DNA of 64,000 nucleotides, from contig BSBN01001752.1 of the NCBI GenBank assembly GCA_027924645.1, positions 11,550,001 through 11,614,000 on the forward strand. Reading direction: 5' to 3'. Of the stretch, positions 52,355 through 63,607 are shown one piece after another. Origin of the DNA: Cunninghamia lanceolata (lineage: Eukaryota > Streptophyta > Pinopsida > Cupressales > Cupressaceae). A program made the position numbers and the translations under genes. Every line of letters begins with the position of its first letter. Position 1 is the first letter of the stretch. The notes beneath the pieces were generated by a model that searched no databases, was not told the origin of the DNA, and saw nothing but the letters and a program-made list of their open reading frames with translations.

Positions 52355-54702
52355 TTGTCAGGGTATGCAACTAGTTGCACCTCGATGTCATTGACAACTC
52401 CAATGACATTTACCTCTCAGGAGTTCCATTGCAAAGCACTTATCATAAGACTTGGAAAATTTTAGGCCCAACAAGTTCATGACTTCCAATGGCATCACAT
52501 TACTTGATGCACCTGAATCCAACATCTAGTTATGCACCAACCACCCCTTTATCAACAATGAAGTGTAAAAGGGTTCCACCAAAGTTTTATTAGGTACCAA
52601 AATGGTGCCAAGGTAGACCTCAAGTGTCTCTTGAGAATTTACTTTAATTATTGCATCTTTAGACACATCATTTGAAGGAATTGTCTGGTCTTCACATATG
52701 GTTAGGGCATTGGTATATTGTAGGAGTCTATCTTTATGTTTTGTAATTCTAAGCATCTCTCGAACTGGCACTATGAATTTCATTTGGCTAATAGTGATAG
52801 CCATATCAATTGGAACATAATAAAGTAGAGGGGTAGATTGAGGTACAATAATTTCATGAGTGTCAGGAGTAAGAGGCATTACCTAGTTACCCTTGTGATT
52901 TTCAATTGCCTTGGATACATGTCTTTTTTGAGAACTCTTCTCTACTTGGAGTGGCTTGCATCTGACCTTTGCCATCTTGCGATTGTCACCCTTTTTGTTG
53001 TTACACTTGCATCTATTTAATTTTTGGGACATATTTATGCATAGAGACAATAGGTGTAGATGATTTCTTCTTTTATGCTAACCTTTCTAGATTTTTGGTT
53101 ATCTTTTTACTTGCAGTATCGTCCCTTCTAGCACCAATGTCATCTTTTTATTTTCCTTCATCAATAGATGTGCCTAATTATTTTGGTACAATGGAATTTT
53201 GGTTTTCATTCCAGGAATTCACCTGCTTACCCCTAAGTTGATATTCACTTTGGACCTGCATAACTGTTACATCAATAAGGGCCTTAATATCTTCATTAGA
53301 AGGCCTTGTTGTGTGGTACCTCTACCACATGAAATCCTTGAGTCATGTAAAATCATGAGGTGGTAGTGGGTACTGAGCTCGATTATCAGTAAAATCAAAT
53401 TGGAAGATTTCATCTTTAGTTAATTCATTGAATTGATTTGCATTAGCATCCTCATAATACTTAGCATTTCCCTCATCATTAGGGAATTATTTCCCCTTAA
53501 ATATACCTACTGTAACAACATAATTTTCAAGGTCATGAGGTAGAAAACATACCTCACACAATAACACATCATCCTATATGTTCACATGATCTCTCCTCAA
53601 AGGATTAGGTGTATCCTTGTCTTGGTACCTCTGATTTCCTTGCCTAGGAGTTGTCAATCTGTCATTTTTCCCGACTCTAATTTTTTTACCAATTAGTATT
53701 GTAGGGTCTATTATGTAACCTCTTCCCTTCATTGAAATGAGTAACAACAATATTAGAAGGTAGACCCTTCTCATTTCTCTCTACCTTGTAGGATAAATCC
53801 TTCATAACCCTCATCAACTTGTCAATCTTGTCATCAGAAGTAAGAGGCTTGCTTGAAGTTGTTGCATCTAGTTTTAGAATCTTCACATTAGCTATTCTGA
53901 TATGTTTTCTAGATGCCCTCATGTTTATTTCTATGTTAATTTCCATGATGTAATCTTCTCTCAAGGTTTAAGGATTCTTGTTATGAAGACAATATCCTAT
54001 CTTTGCATCAAAGGATCCACAATAAAGAACTAAGCACATGGACTCATTAGGCCTCTGATTAGGAGGTACCTTCTTCATTGTCATGACAAACCTACTATTG
54101 AATTCTACAACAATATCATTCACAACCTTCTTTATAGTTGTTAATTCATGGATTGTAAACTTTGGATCAACTATATCTCTGTACTATACCCTGAAAAATC
54201 TCATAAATTATTCTCATCAGTCAATATTATTGTTAAGAAGACTCATGTACCACTCTTTTAAACTTTTCTCTAATGACTGCACAAACAACATCATCATAAC
54301 ATCCTCATATACAATTTAATATTCATCTATTACATTAATGAAGTGTTTAAGATGTTCTTCACTAGTGACAATAGTATTTCCTTGAAACTTAGCCACCCTA
54401 CCCCTATTTTCATCCATATAGGATTGGTATAATTGGGGCTACCATAGAATTCCAACTATCTATATCATTCCATTCCTAATGTCTACCTTAGGAGTGGGAA
54501 TCTTTGGGCATGTGTTTTATTGTGGGTTCTCACATCCTATTGGTTACCTTGTTTCTAATTAGGTTGTTGATTTACTATAGGCTGATTAGGAACATCATGA
54601 GGTTGAGGTTGATTTAGTTGTTGAGCATTTTGTGCAAGTTGAGCTTGTTGCAAATTAATTTGATCTTGCAATTCCCTCTATCTTTTTATAAGGTGATCAA
54701 GC
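52355..54702 (-). pseudogene. Old Gypsy gag and protease N-terminal part
   Basis: Minus strand, from right: Gln-rich gag helix (DQINLQQAQLAQNAQQLNQP, matching 18767-19114), then worn gag with KHIRIANVKILKLDA and DKIDKLMRVMKDLSYKVERN (53686-53964), a Lys/Arg-rich part, and the protease lead-in LGTILVPNKTLVEPFYTSLL. The active site MLDSGASSNVMPLEVMNLLG lies at about 52495-52540. It stops at 52355 where the HSP70/PPR insertion begins and continues at 45893. At 54702 the gag is cut by the second ORF-A/B/C element; the uncut version is the left copy at about 18820. Confidence 0.75.
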
Positions 54703-55487
54703 TATTGGAAAGAGACACTGTTAGGCATGATAGGTGTTGTCATTGATAGAAACTATGATCATCCTATCCATCTGCATAACACAATTTGTTCACACCGGAA
54801 GTCAAAATAAAAATTTATCTAAGTACGGGCAATCAGGAATGGAGTAGATGATAGGGTCTGATATCTTGATCTAGATCTCTCTGGTGGAAAGGCATGGTTT
54901 GTTGCAGATCTAAGGTAGTTGTAAGAATTGTCAAGACACTCTAAATCCATAGTTTTGTCCTCCAGAAATGAAGGACTCAAAATATATTAGCTTCTGAGTA
55001 TCAGATCTTAGTTTGACAAAATAGACAAAAGAAGAATAGGCTGACCTTATAAATGATCTTAACTCTAGATGTATAGAAGTTGTTTATTAGGCAATGTGTG
55101 ATAATCAGTGATGATAGCCAACGTGATTGATGATCTACGAGTGCAAGTCTTGATCCACATTTCATATTATGTATGAATCTAGCTGACAGAGTAGAGTACT
55201 CTACAAAGTTGTAAATGTTCTTGAAGCTAACTGGTAAAAAGATTGTAGATCATTCTGTGGATATATATACCCAATGAAATTGGATTATTTTGGTGTGTGT
55301 GTGTTGCGACTATGGAGTAATCACAAAAAGAAGAAGAGATCAAAGTTCAAGTGCTAGTAGAATGGTAAGAGGAGGAGAGGAAAGATGAAGTGTATCAGGT
55401 CAATTTTCTATGCTTAACTGGAACTAAACTCTAGTATTGATAGATGCCAAATATTAGTTCAAATATTTTGTAACTCTTCTTTCTTGT

Positions 55488-55548
55488 AGGCAATGAGCCT
55501 TGTTTTGAGTAGTGAGCTCTAGGCAGTGAGCCCGAATGCATGTGCATT
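55488..55548 (+). repeat. Mini-hairpin ladder in the older LTR
   Basis: AGGC/GCCT (55488-55500), GAGT/GCTC with a G-T pair (55507-55519), GGC/GCC (55522-55532) and AATGCA-TG-TGCATT (55535-55548). The last has arms different from TGGCA/TGCCA of the first copy but pairs over six bases, i.e. both sides changed together. Confidence 0.7.
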
Positions 55549-55751
55549 CCCCATTATAATACTTTTAACATAGTATAATCTTTGTGGGTTAACCCCCACC
55601 ATGGTTTTTTCCTTAATCAGGTTTCCACGTCAAAAATCTTGGTGTCAAGTGTACTATTTTTGTTTTTGCTCATCTGTTATTTATTAATGCTGAAATGTTT
55701 TGATTATAAATTATAAAAGAAGATTAAGAGAAAGAAATTGTTAAATTGTGT

Positions 55752-55782
55752 GACAACTGATTCACCCCCCCTCTTAGTTGTC
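55752..55782 (+). other. C-loop stem-loop in the older LTR
   Basis: Arms GACAACTGA and TTAGTTGTC; the single difference from full complementarity makes a G-U pair in RNA. Loop TTCA, seven C, TC. It lies 16 bp before the LTR end. Confidence 0.7.
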
Positions 55783-55798
55783 TAGACCCAATTCAACA

Positions 55799-55854
55799 AT
55801 TGGTATCAAAGCAAGGTTCCTTAAAAGAAGCTTAAAAACTTGAGGAAAGATCTT
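55799..55854 (+). promoter_or_regulatory. PBS and leader of the older ORF-A/B/C element
   Basis: ATTGGTATCAAAGCAAGG: the tRNA-Met site with one G-to-A change. The leader GAGGAAAGATCTT is interrupted by the TR-GAG insertion; atctt (55850-55854) is repeated at 61039-61043, after which the leader continues to the ORF-A start at 61058. Confidence 0.85.
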
Positions 55855-57308
55855 TGGTGCAGAAGCACCTACCTAACAGCTGGCCTCCTTGAGGCAGTTA
55901 GTTTGTTATAGGTCCGCATGATGACAGGGCAGTAGGCTATTTTTAGTATGTTTGACTTTATCATGTAATAAGGTCCATTGGACCGATGCTATGTATTAGT
56001 TCAGCCTAGGATTATGTGTAGGCAGTTAGAGATCAGGATAAGATAGTCTGAGTTGTCCTCTCTCCCAGCCGCTTGGAAGCTCCCAGCCGCTGGGAAGTGA
56101 AGTTGGTAGTACTCGAAGGATTTATTATATATACCTTCGACCTGTTAGGGTTTAGACACAGTTCATATTGACAGTTCATTTTGATTTTGATAGTTGTTAT
56201 GTTCAGGAGAGTAGTACTGGTGATATGCTATACTGGTGATCAGTCCAGATATTGTGAAGTGGAATTGTAAAAGCAGGACATTGAATCTCAAGTGAATAAG
56301 ATCTCATCTTTTGCAGTATTTGAGTTGATCAGTTGTATTTGTGTTGATTTCCTTTCCGTTTGCAAGTTGATGGGTATTTTCAACCCTTCCACCGGTTGAT
56401 CCTGCAAATCGGTGGAATGGTCCTGTATCATAGTTTAGGTTGCATTTGTGTTTTCTGTTTATGCATTGCATTGTTCAAGAGATCTGTTAGGAGCATGCTG
56501 TGAATCAGCCTAGCATCCTCATGTGCTAGGTCTAGAAGATAAGTTGTTAGATTTTGGTTTGAAGGTGATCCGGCCCGGTCGTCACATGATCTTTGTGAAA
56601 TAGAGCGGTTCGGAGTGCTTACATGCAGTGGAAGGATACACAGGAGTCTACATGTGCGTTTCCAGTCGGAACGAGCCGCATCATCATCTGCGGATCCATC
56701 GCCATCAGGATCGGGTCATGAAGTTGTTGAAGTTTGCATGTTGCAAGTGCATCATGATGTTTTGAGTTGGATATATACTCAGTGTATATATCGCAGTCAG
56801 GATCATCTCTCGGGGAAGTTCATCATCCGCATATCGCTAACGGATGCGGGTGTGAAAGTTAAGTTTTTTGGCTAAGTGTTGAAGAGTTCATCAGGATGAT
56901 GTGTGACGTCATCGTCATCAGGATGTGACGTCATCGTCATCAGGATATTAAGAAATCCCTCAATGCGAGTTTATCCTGTTGTCACTAAGTGGTAAGGTAT
57001 CGGTGTAGGCAGGAAGTTGTATTAGCATCATCAGGAGGTTTCGAGGAACCGGATGTTCATCCTGCTGACGAAGGTGATATTGAATATCATGATGATGCCG
57101 CTTGTATTTGGCACCCGATGAACAGTGCAACCGGAGGATATTTGCGATCATCCGAAATATGATGATGCTGTTGAAATGTGATGATGCTGTTGGTGTCTCT
57201 AGGAAATATGATGATGATGTTCAGTTGATAGAGAATTTTATCATGCTGTTTGTATTGTGGGCTACTCCTTCCTGTTAGTTAGCCTCCGTTGCGTCCCACT
57301 CTGCATCA
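55855..57308 (+). repeat. TR-GAG 5' LTR (left), 1,454 bp
   Basis: 100 bp shorter than the right LTR; the lost piece lies between two AACCGGAT repeats near 57054, so slippage or recombination between them removed it. The TATA region (56123-56133) sits in the loop of arms TCGAAGG/CCTTCGA (56113-56140). Two CCCAGCCGC-TTGG/TGGG repeats precede it (56067-56095). The stem TTCCACCG/CGGTGGAA lies at 56387-56417, and a GACGTCATCGTCATCAGGAT repeat pair at 56903-56944. Confidence 0.92.
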
Positions 57309-57356
57309 TAGTGGTATCAGAGCAAAGGTTAGGATCTTCTGGAAAGGATAAGCAGG

Positions 57357-59522
57357 ATGTCAGACGAAGAAGGAACATCTGAGGTTCCAGCAAGGATGAC
57401 CAACGCTGAGTTGGCAGTTCTGGTGAAGAAACAGATTGCAGAAAGCAAGGCCGTGAAGGCTCAGAATCAGGAGTTGAAAGATGAGTTAGCAAAGTTGAGG
57501 AGCAGAGTAGGTTCTGGTAGAGAAGATGATAGGGAAGAAGATATCCCTAATTGGAGCGAGGAGGTCGTTCCTGCAGACCAGAGACCGCTGTTGAACGCCC
57601 TCAAGGCCATGGAGAGGAGAACCATGGATGTGAAGCTGGATTTGCCAGTGTTTACAGGTAAGATGGACCCTGATTCAGTAATGGAATGGATAGATTGTTT
57701 GAACAATTTCTTTGTAACAGAGGAGATACCAGAACAACAGAGAGTGAAGATAGCACAATCAAAGATGAAATAAGCTGCCTTGACATGGTGGAACTTTGTT
57801 CAGGATGATAGAGTGCAGGAGGGAAAACGTAGAGTTGCCACATGGAAGAAGATGATGGAATTGGTAAAGGAGGCTTATATTCCTTTGGATTACAGTATCC
57901 AGTTACACAAGAGGAAGCAAAACCTGAAGCAGAAGGAGCTAGATGTCAGCTCATATACAGAAGAGTTCATGAAACTCTGTATGAAGACAAAGGTGAAAGA
58001 AAGTGAAGAAGAGAAGGTAGCCAGATACCTTAATGGATTGAAGTTTAATATTCAGGATGATCTAAGTCTGCATAACCCAGATACAGTGCAGAAAAGCTTT
58101 CAGTTGGCATTGAAAGTGGAAGAAAAGCTGAAAAGAAAACAAGAACAAAACAATAGAGGAAGAGGATCAGCCCATAGAACAAAGCAAACCAATGAAAGTC
58201 AAGAAGATACTGGTAAAGGACAGGGACAGTCTGATTTCAGAGGTGGATGGAAAGGTAGTAAAGGAAGATTTGGAGGTGGTAGAAGTTCTACTACATTTTC
58301 GGGGAAATGTTACACCTGTGGTGAGTTTGGTCATCCATCCTTCAAGTGTCCAGAAAACAAAGGTTCATCATCCAGAAATGATGGAACAAGTGACAAGAGA
58401 GTACAACTTGTGCAAGAAGAGAAAGAAGAGAAAAGTGTGCAGAGTCCAAACATTTATCAAAAGGATCAGGATGCTGATAATGTTGGATATCCAGAGAATG
58501 GAGAATCATTGATGCTAAGGAGAACAAGTTTGCAGGCATCAAAGGATATGATGCAAAGAAGAGCTCTTTTCAAAACCACATGCAAGAGTAAAGGTAAAGT
58601 ATGTAAGGTTGTCATTGATACTGGTTCAACAGACAACATGGTATCTCAGGAGATGGTGGATAAACTGCATTTGGAAAGGATTCCACATCCACACCCTTAC
58701 AAGGCATCTTGGGTAAGTGAAAGGCATTCACTTTTTGTCTCTGAACAGGCATATGTTGATTTCCAGATTGGAGCATATCAGGATAGAATTTTGTGTGATA
58801 TTTTGCCTATGGAATGTTGTCACCTACTGTTGGGTAGACCATGGCAATTTGACAGAAGAGTATTGTATGATGGGTATGCTAATACCTACACCATCCAGAA
58901 GGATGGAAAGACTATTAAGTTGATGCCATTGCAGGTAGATGCTGCAACACAGAAGGCAGCCAAAGTCATTTTAATGGGAAAGAAGGAGTATGTGCAGATG
59001 CCTAGAGGAGCAGGCATAAAGGCAGTTCAGGACACTGCAGGGAAAGGAGTTGTTAAAGACAACAAGCTGAAGAAAGTTTCAGTTGTGACTGACAGAGGTC
59101 AGCAGCAGGTTCAGAAACAGGTGTGTAAACAGCAACCAGTTGAGAGGCATGACAAGGATGTTGTCATAGTTGGGACTATTGCTTGTCCTATAAAGATTGA
59201 AAGGAAGATAGAGTTGGACATTTCAGAAGTTCAAGAGGCAGTTCAGCAAGAGGTTCTGGTCAGGCAACCTGACAAACACAAGGTATGTGAGAGACAAGCC
59301 TACATTGACAGGCATGAGGATTTACTTGCCAGAAAGCAAGTTACAGTTCAGAAGTCTTGGAGCAGCCAAGAGACAGCAGCAGACAAAGCTGGAACAGGGC
59401 AGCACATTGCACAGGCAAAGTGTAAAGGTGGAGGACTTCCATATCCTAACTCATGGGACATGAGTTATTTTCTTTTGGGGAGTATGGTGCAGAAGCACCT
59501 ACCTAACAGCTGGCCTCCTTGA
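57357..59522 (+). pseudogene. TR-GAG gag-protease frame with one stop
   Basis: One frame from MSDEEGTSEVPARMT, interrupted only by TAA at 57771-57773 (QSKMK/AALTWWNF), open to 59522. Order: coiled coil; gag core (MDVKLDLPVFTGKMDPDSVM, RKQNLKQKELDVSSYTEEF); RG-rich linker; intact knuckle CYTCGEFGHPSFKC; protease KVVIDTGSTDNMVSQEMV; GRPWQFDRRVLYDGYANTYT. The C-terminal region without known family follows (GVVKDNKLKKVSVVTDRGQQ, AYIDRHEDLLARKQVTVQKS). The last 13 codons lie in the right LTR. The stop is at a different place from that of the minus-strand copy, so the common ancestor was open. Confidence 0.88.
59450..59464 (+). other. Inverted repeat upstream of the TR-GAG 3' LTR
   Basis: CTCATGGGACATGAG (6-bp arms), 20 bp before the LTR and just upstream of the purine stretch TTTTGGGGAGTA that should prime plus-strand synthesis. 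The minus-strand element has the same 15-mer complement at 39833-39847. It overlaps the gag frame (in that copy it codes LMGHEF). Confidence 0.6.
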
Positions 59523-61038
59523 GGCAGTTAGTTTGTTATAGGTCCGCATGATGACAGGGCAGTAGGCTATTTTTAGTATGTTTGACTTTATCATGTAATA
59601 AGGTCCATTGGACCGATGCTATGTATTAGTTCAGCCTAGGAGTATGTGTAGGCAGTTAGAGATCGGGATAAGATAGTCTGAGTTGTCCTCTCTCCCAGCC
59701 GCTTGGAAGCTCCTAGCCGCTGGGAAGTGAAGTTGGTAGTACTCGAAGGATTTATTATATATACCTTCGACCTGTTAGGGTTTAGACACAGTTCATATTG
59801 ACAGTTCATTTTGATTTTGATAGTTGTTATGTTCAGGAGAGTAGTACTGGTGATATGCTGTACTGGTGATCAGTCCAGATATTGTGAAGTGGAATTGTAA
59901 AAGCAGGACATTGAATCTCAAGTGAATAAGATCTCATCTTTTGCAGTATTTGAGTTGATCAGTTGTATTTGTGTTGATTTCCTTTCCGTTTGCAAGTTGA
60001 TGGGTATTTTCAACCCTTCCACCGGTTGATCCTGCAAATCGGTGGAATGGTCCTGTATCATAGTTTAGGTTGCATTTGTGTTTTCTGTTTATGCATTGCA
60101 TTGTTCAAGAGATCTGTTAGGAGCATGCTGTGAATCAGCCTAGCATCCTCATGTGCTAGGTCTAGAAGATAAGTTGTTAGATTTTGGTTTGAAGGTGATC
60201 CGGCCCGGTCGTCACATGATCTTTGTGAAATAGAGCGGTTCGGAGTGCTTACATGCAGTGGAAGGATACACAGGAGTCTACATGTGCGTTTCCAGTCGGA
60301 ACGAGCCGCATCATCATCTGCGGATCCATCGCCATCAGGATCAGGTCATGAAGTTGTTGAAGTTTGCATGTTGCAAGTGCATCATGATGTTTTGAGTTGG
60401 ATATATACTCAGTGTATATATCACAGTCAGGATCATCTCTCGGGGAAGTTCATCATCCGCATATCGCTAACGGATGCGGGTGTGAAAGTTAAGTTTTTTG
60501 GCTAAGTGTTGAAGAGTTCATCAGGATGATGTGTGACGTCATCGTCATCAGGATGTGACGTCATCGTCATCAGGATATTAAGAAATCCCTCAATGCGAGT
60601 TTATCCTGTTGTCACTAAGTGGTAAGGTATCCGCGTAGGCAGGAAGTTGTATTAGCATCATCAGGAGGTTTCGAGGAACCGGATGAACAATATCATGATG
60701 CTGTTGCTTGTATCGTCGGGCAGTGGAGCATCGAAGGCAAGTTGTTGAAGTGCAACGTCATCAGGATATTTGGAGCAACCGGATATTCATCCTGCTGACG
60801 AAGGTGATATTGAATATCATGATGATGCCGCTTGTATTTGGCACCCGATGAACATTGCAACCGGAGGATATTTGCGATCATCCGAAATATGATGATGCTG
60901 TTGAAATGTGATGATGCTGTTGGTGTCTCTAGGAAATATGATGATGATGTTCAGTTGATAGAGAATTTTATCATGCTGTTTGTATTGTGGGCTACTCCTT
61001 CCTGTTAGTTAGCCTTCGTTGCGTCCCACTCTGCATCA
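59485..61038 (+). repeat. TR-GAG 3' LTR (right), 1,554 bp
   Basis: Complete form of the LTR. Holds the stem at 60017-60047, the GACGTCATCGTCATCAGGAT pair (60533-60574) and many GATGATG/CATCAT motifs toward the end. Ends CTCTGCATCA at 61038, followed by the atctt duplication. Confidence 0.93.
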
Positions 61039-61057
61039 ATCTTGGAAGAAGTTTTCA

Positions 61058-62266
61058 ATGGGTTCACTTAAGGATCAACTTCAACTGGCTCTAAAAGATC
61101 TTGATCAGTCCAAAGTAGAAATATCTAATCTAAAAGATGAAATCAAGGATGCTAATGATACCATTGAAATGTTAAAAGATAAATTAAAGAAGTCTTTAGG
61201 AAGGAATAATGAGCTACTTCTGCAATTATCTAGTTTAATTGAAGAAAATAGCATGAATGAAGCCTTGGAAGAAAAAATAAAGGAGTGTGATAAGCTGTCA
61301 AAAGAAGTTGTTGTTCTAAAAGTTGAGATGGAATCTGGGGCAATGAGGTTTACCAAAGAAATTGAGAAAAGGAAGAAGACTGAAGAAGATTTAAATCAAA
61401 CTCTAAGAGAAAGAATTGATGAATGCTACAGATTGGACAGTATTGCTGGTCATCTAAAATCTGATCTACAAGAAAGCAAAGACAATGAAAGAGATCTTGA
61501 AAGACAAATTGTCATTCTCAGACATGATCTAGAAGTTGCAAATGAATACAAGGAGAAGTTCAAGATAAGCCCAACTAAACTTGAAGCAATACTTGAGGGT
61601 TAGAAAAAGGCTGAAGACAACCATGGTCTTGGATATGAGAAAGGTGAAAGCTCCAGATCTGGACAAAGAAAATTTCAACCAAGGAATGCAAGAAATGGAC
61701 CTAGAAGACCTCTGATAAGACATCCTAATGCTCAAAGGTATCCATCTTTCAATGGAAATTGTTTCAAGTGCAATAAATTTGGTCATAAAGCCACCAAATA
61801 TAGAAGTAGAGTATATCAAAATAATCCATCCTTCTCTGGACAATGCTTCAATTGTAAGAGGTATGGTCATAAATCCAATGATTATAGAGGTATGATAATG
61901 AATGACTCATCAAATAGAGGAAATAGGAATTCTTTCAATGGCAAATGTTTTGCATGCAATAGATTTTGACATATGGCCAATCAGTGTAGATCAAGAGGAA
62001 ATCAATCAAATGGGCAAAGAAATGTTGTGTGCTTCCATTGTAACTGATCTGGTCATTTTGTAAGATTCTGCAGAAGTAGGACCAATGAAGGAAGAGGTTC
62101 GATGAACAGAAAACTAGATGAGCAGAGACAAGACAAAGGCAAAAGAAAAATTGAAGAGAATGAGATCCAGAATGAAACAAGTGAGACATGGGTGAAGAAA
62201 GCAATTTTGAACCACAGTGATGGGTCTGCACCAGAATCTGGTGCAGATAATTCCTCAGGTAATTAA
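61058..62266 (+). pseudogene. ORF-A of the older element (decayed)
   Basis: Start MGSLKDQLQLALKDLDQSKV, a coiled coil to about 61600, a TAG where the first copy has Gln, then the linker and four knuckle positions: CFKCNKFGHKATKY and CFNCKRYGHKSNDY (last Cys is Tyr in both), CFACNRF-stop-HMANQC and CFHCN-stop-SGHFVRFC. Ends ESGADNSSGN as in the first copy. Strong conservation of the coiled coil and of the tail shows that both regions mattered. Confidence 0.85.
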
Positions 62267-62696
62267 ATTAGGAGCTCTGGCTCAGGGAGAGCAGCAATAA
62301 AAATCAAAATTCCTCAACCAGTAAGCAAGTGCCTGAATCTGGCACAGTAAGAAAAGAGATCTTGGATTGTTTCAGATCATTTGAAAGGATTTCTAGAAGA
62401 AAAAGGGTGGATATGACAAATTGCAGAATAATTCATGAGAAACTGTTCAACAATAGAGTAACCGGATGTACTAGGGCAGAGCATTTAATACAAAGACAAA
62501 TTAAGTGCTGCAGAGCATAAAAGGGTTATTCATTCCCCAGTTAGATCACTTTGCATTAGAAGAAAGAAAGAAGTGAAGAAGTGAATGAGCTTTAAGCTGA
62601 GAATTCCCAAGAATTGAAGTGCGAAGCAGATCCTCAAGCAAAACCCTAACCTGGGGAAGAAGGTATTTTTGTTTTCTATGAAATCTCTTGAATTCT
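62267..62696 (+). other. Spacer between ORF-A and ORF-B, older element
   Basis: Shorter than in the first copy (430 against 650 bp). Starts with the shared GAGCTCTGGCTCAGGGAGA phrase. The 63-codon frame at 62329-62520 is not kept in the other copy and is probably chance. Confidence 0.45.
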
Positions 62697-63601
62697 CAAT
62701 CTCTACAAATGGCTACACCTTTAGTTGTTGATGTCACCAAAAGGCCCCGTTCTGAATTTAAGAAGAATCCTTACAAATCTATAGAATTCAAACCGCTAGG
62801 AGCCTTTTCAGGTATTCCATATGGGGTTTTACATGTTGAAGACATTTGGGAATACATCCACTATAACATGGATGGATTTAAAACCTAAAACTCTTGGATT
62901 TGCTCAACAACTACTTAACTGATGATAGTCATAAATTGAAACTAGAATACAAAGCCCTAGAAAGAAAACACTTTCTACAAGTCATTCAGTTTCTGATATT
63001 TGATGAAAATGAATGGGTTTGGTATGTATTGAGCCGAATACATAATGAGTTCATGTGGCTATTGAAACCATTTAAGATTACAAAGGATATTATCAAGACT
63101 GTAACTGGGTTAAATTCCTCCAGCAAATTACCCATACTGAAAGTCATGAAAAACAACACAGTGACTGAAGCTACCGGTGCCAAGTTTGACAAAAGGGCAA
63201 TGACCATCAATGATATCATAGAACCTGATGTCAAATTTGCCTCCATGGTGATTAGGTACAAGATTTACTATTCCAGTAGGGAAAATTCTATCTCCAAAAC
63301 TGCAATATATGCAGCCTATCAAATGGTAAAGGAAAATGTTGATTATGATCTTTGCGAGCTACTACAGAATTAGTTGATTGAGAATCTAAGAAAAATAAAG
63401 AAAGATAGGAAAAATACCTTCAAATATGGTTCCTTGATTATATGCTTGTTCTTCTATTTTATGAATGAAGTACCTAGAATTCAAGGTGTGCATTGGACAA
63501 TTGATAGACTGGTAGCATGGCAAATAAGAGATCACCATCTCAGCCTTGATGACTCCCAAGCCCAAAAGACTACCATTTGGGGCTACTTCAAAAACTTATA
63601 G
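62697..63601 (+). pseudogene. ORF-B of the older element (decayed)
   Basis: MATPLVVDVTKRPRSEFKKN and so on, aligned with 22470-23363 throughout: FDENEWVWYVLSRIHNEFMW, KITKDIIKTVTGLNSSSKLP, EATGAKFDKRAMTINDIIEP, CLFFYFMNEVP and WGYFKNL. One frameshift near 62885 and one TAG at 63371-63373 where the first copy has Gln. The final TAG (63599-63601) falls at the same codon as in the first copy. Confidence 0.85.
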
Positions 63602-63607
63602 ATTTAA

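Larger units (their letters stand above)
54703..55798 (+). repeat. 5' LTR of the older ORF-A/B/C element
   Basis: 1,096 bp. Shares with 19482-20574 the early phrase TTGTCATTGAT, TATATATA (near 55263), the ladder (55488-55548) and the C-loop hairpin (55752-55782), while much of the rest is hard to align. Ends AATTCAACA before the PBS. Confidence 0.88.
55855..61038 (+). mobile_element. Gag-protease-only LTR element (TR-GAG type), plus strand
   Basis: LTRs TGGTGCAGAAGCACC to CTCTGCATCA, perfect atctt duplications, PBS TGGTATCAGAGC at 57312-57323. The 2.18-kb interior codes only gag and protease. Same family as 38410-43474 by LTR start, PBS and protein. About eleven LTR differences by eye besides one 100-bp deletion, so it is younger than the minus-strand copy. 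It is nested in the leader of the older ORF-A/B/C element, itself nested in the old Gypsy gag. Confidence 0.94.
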
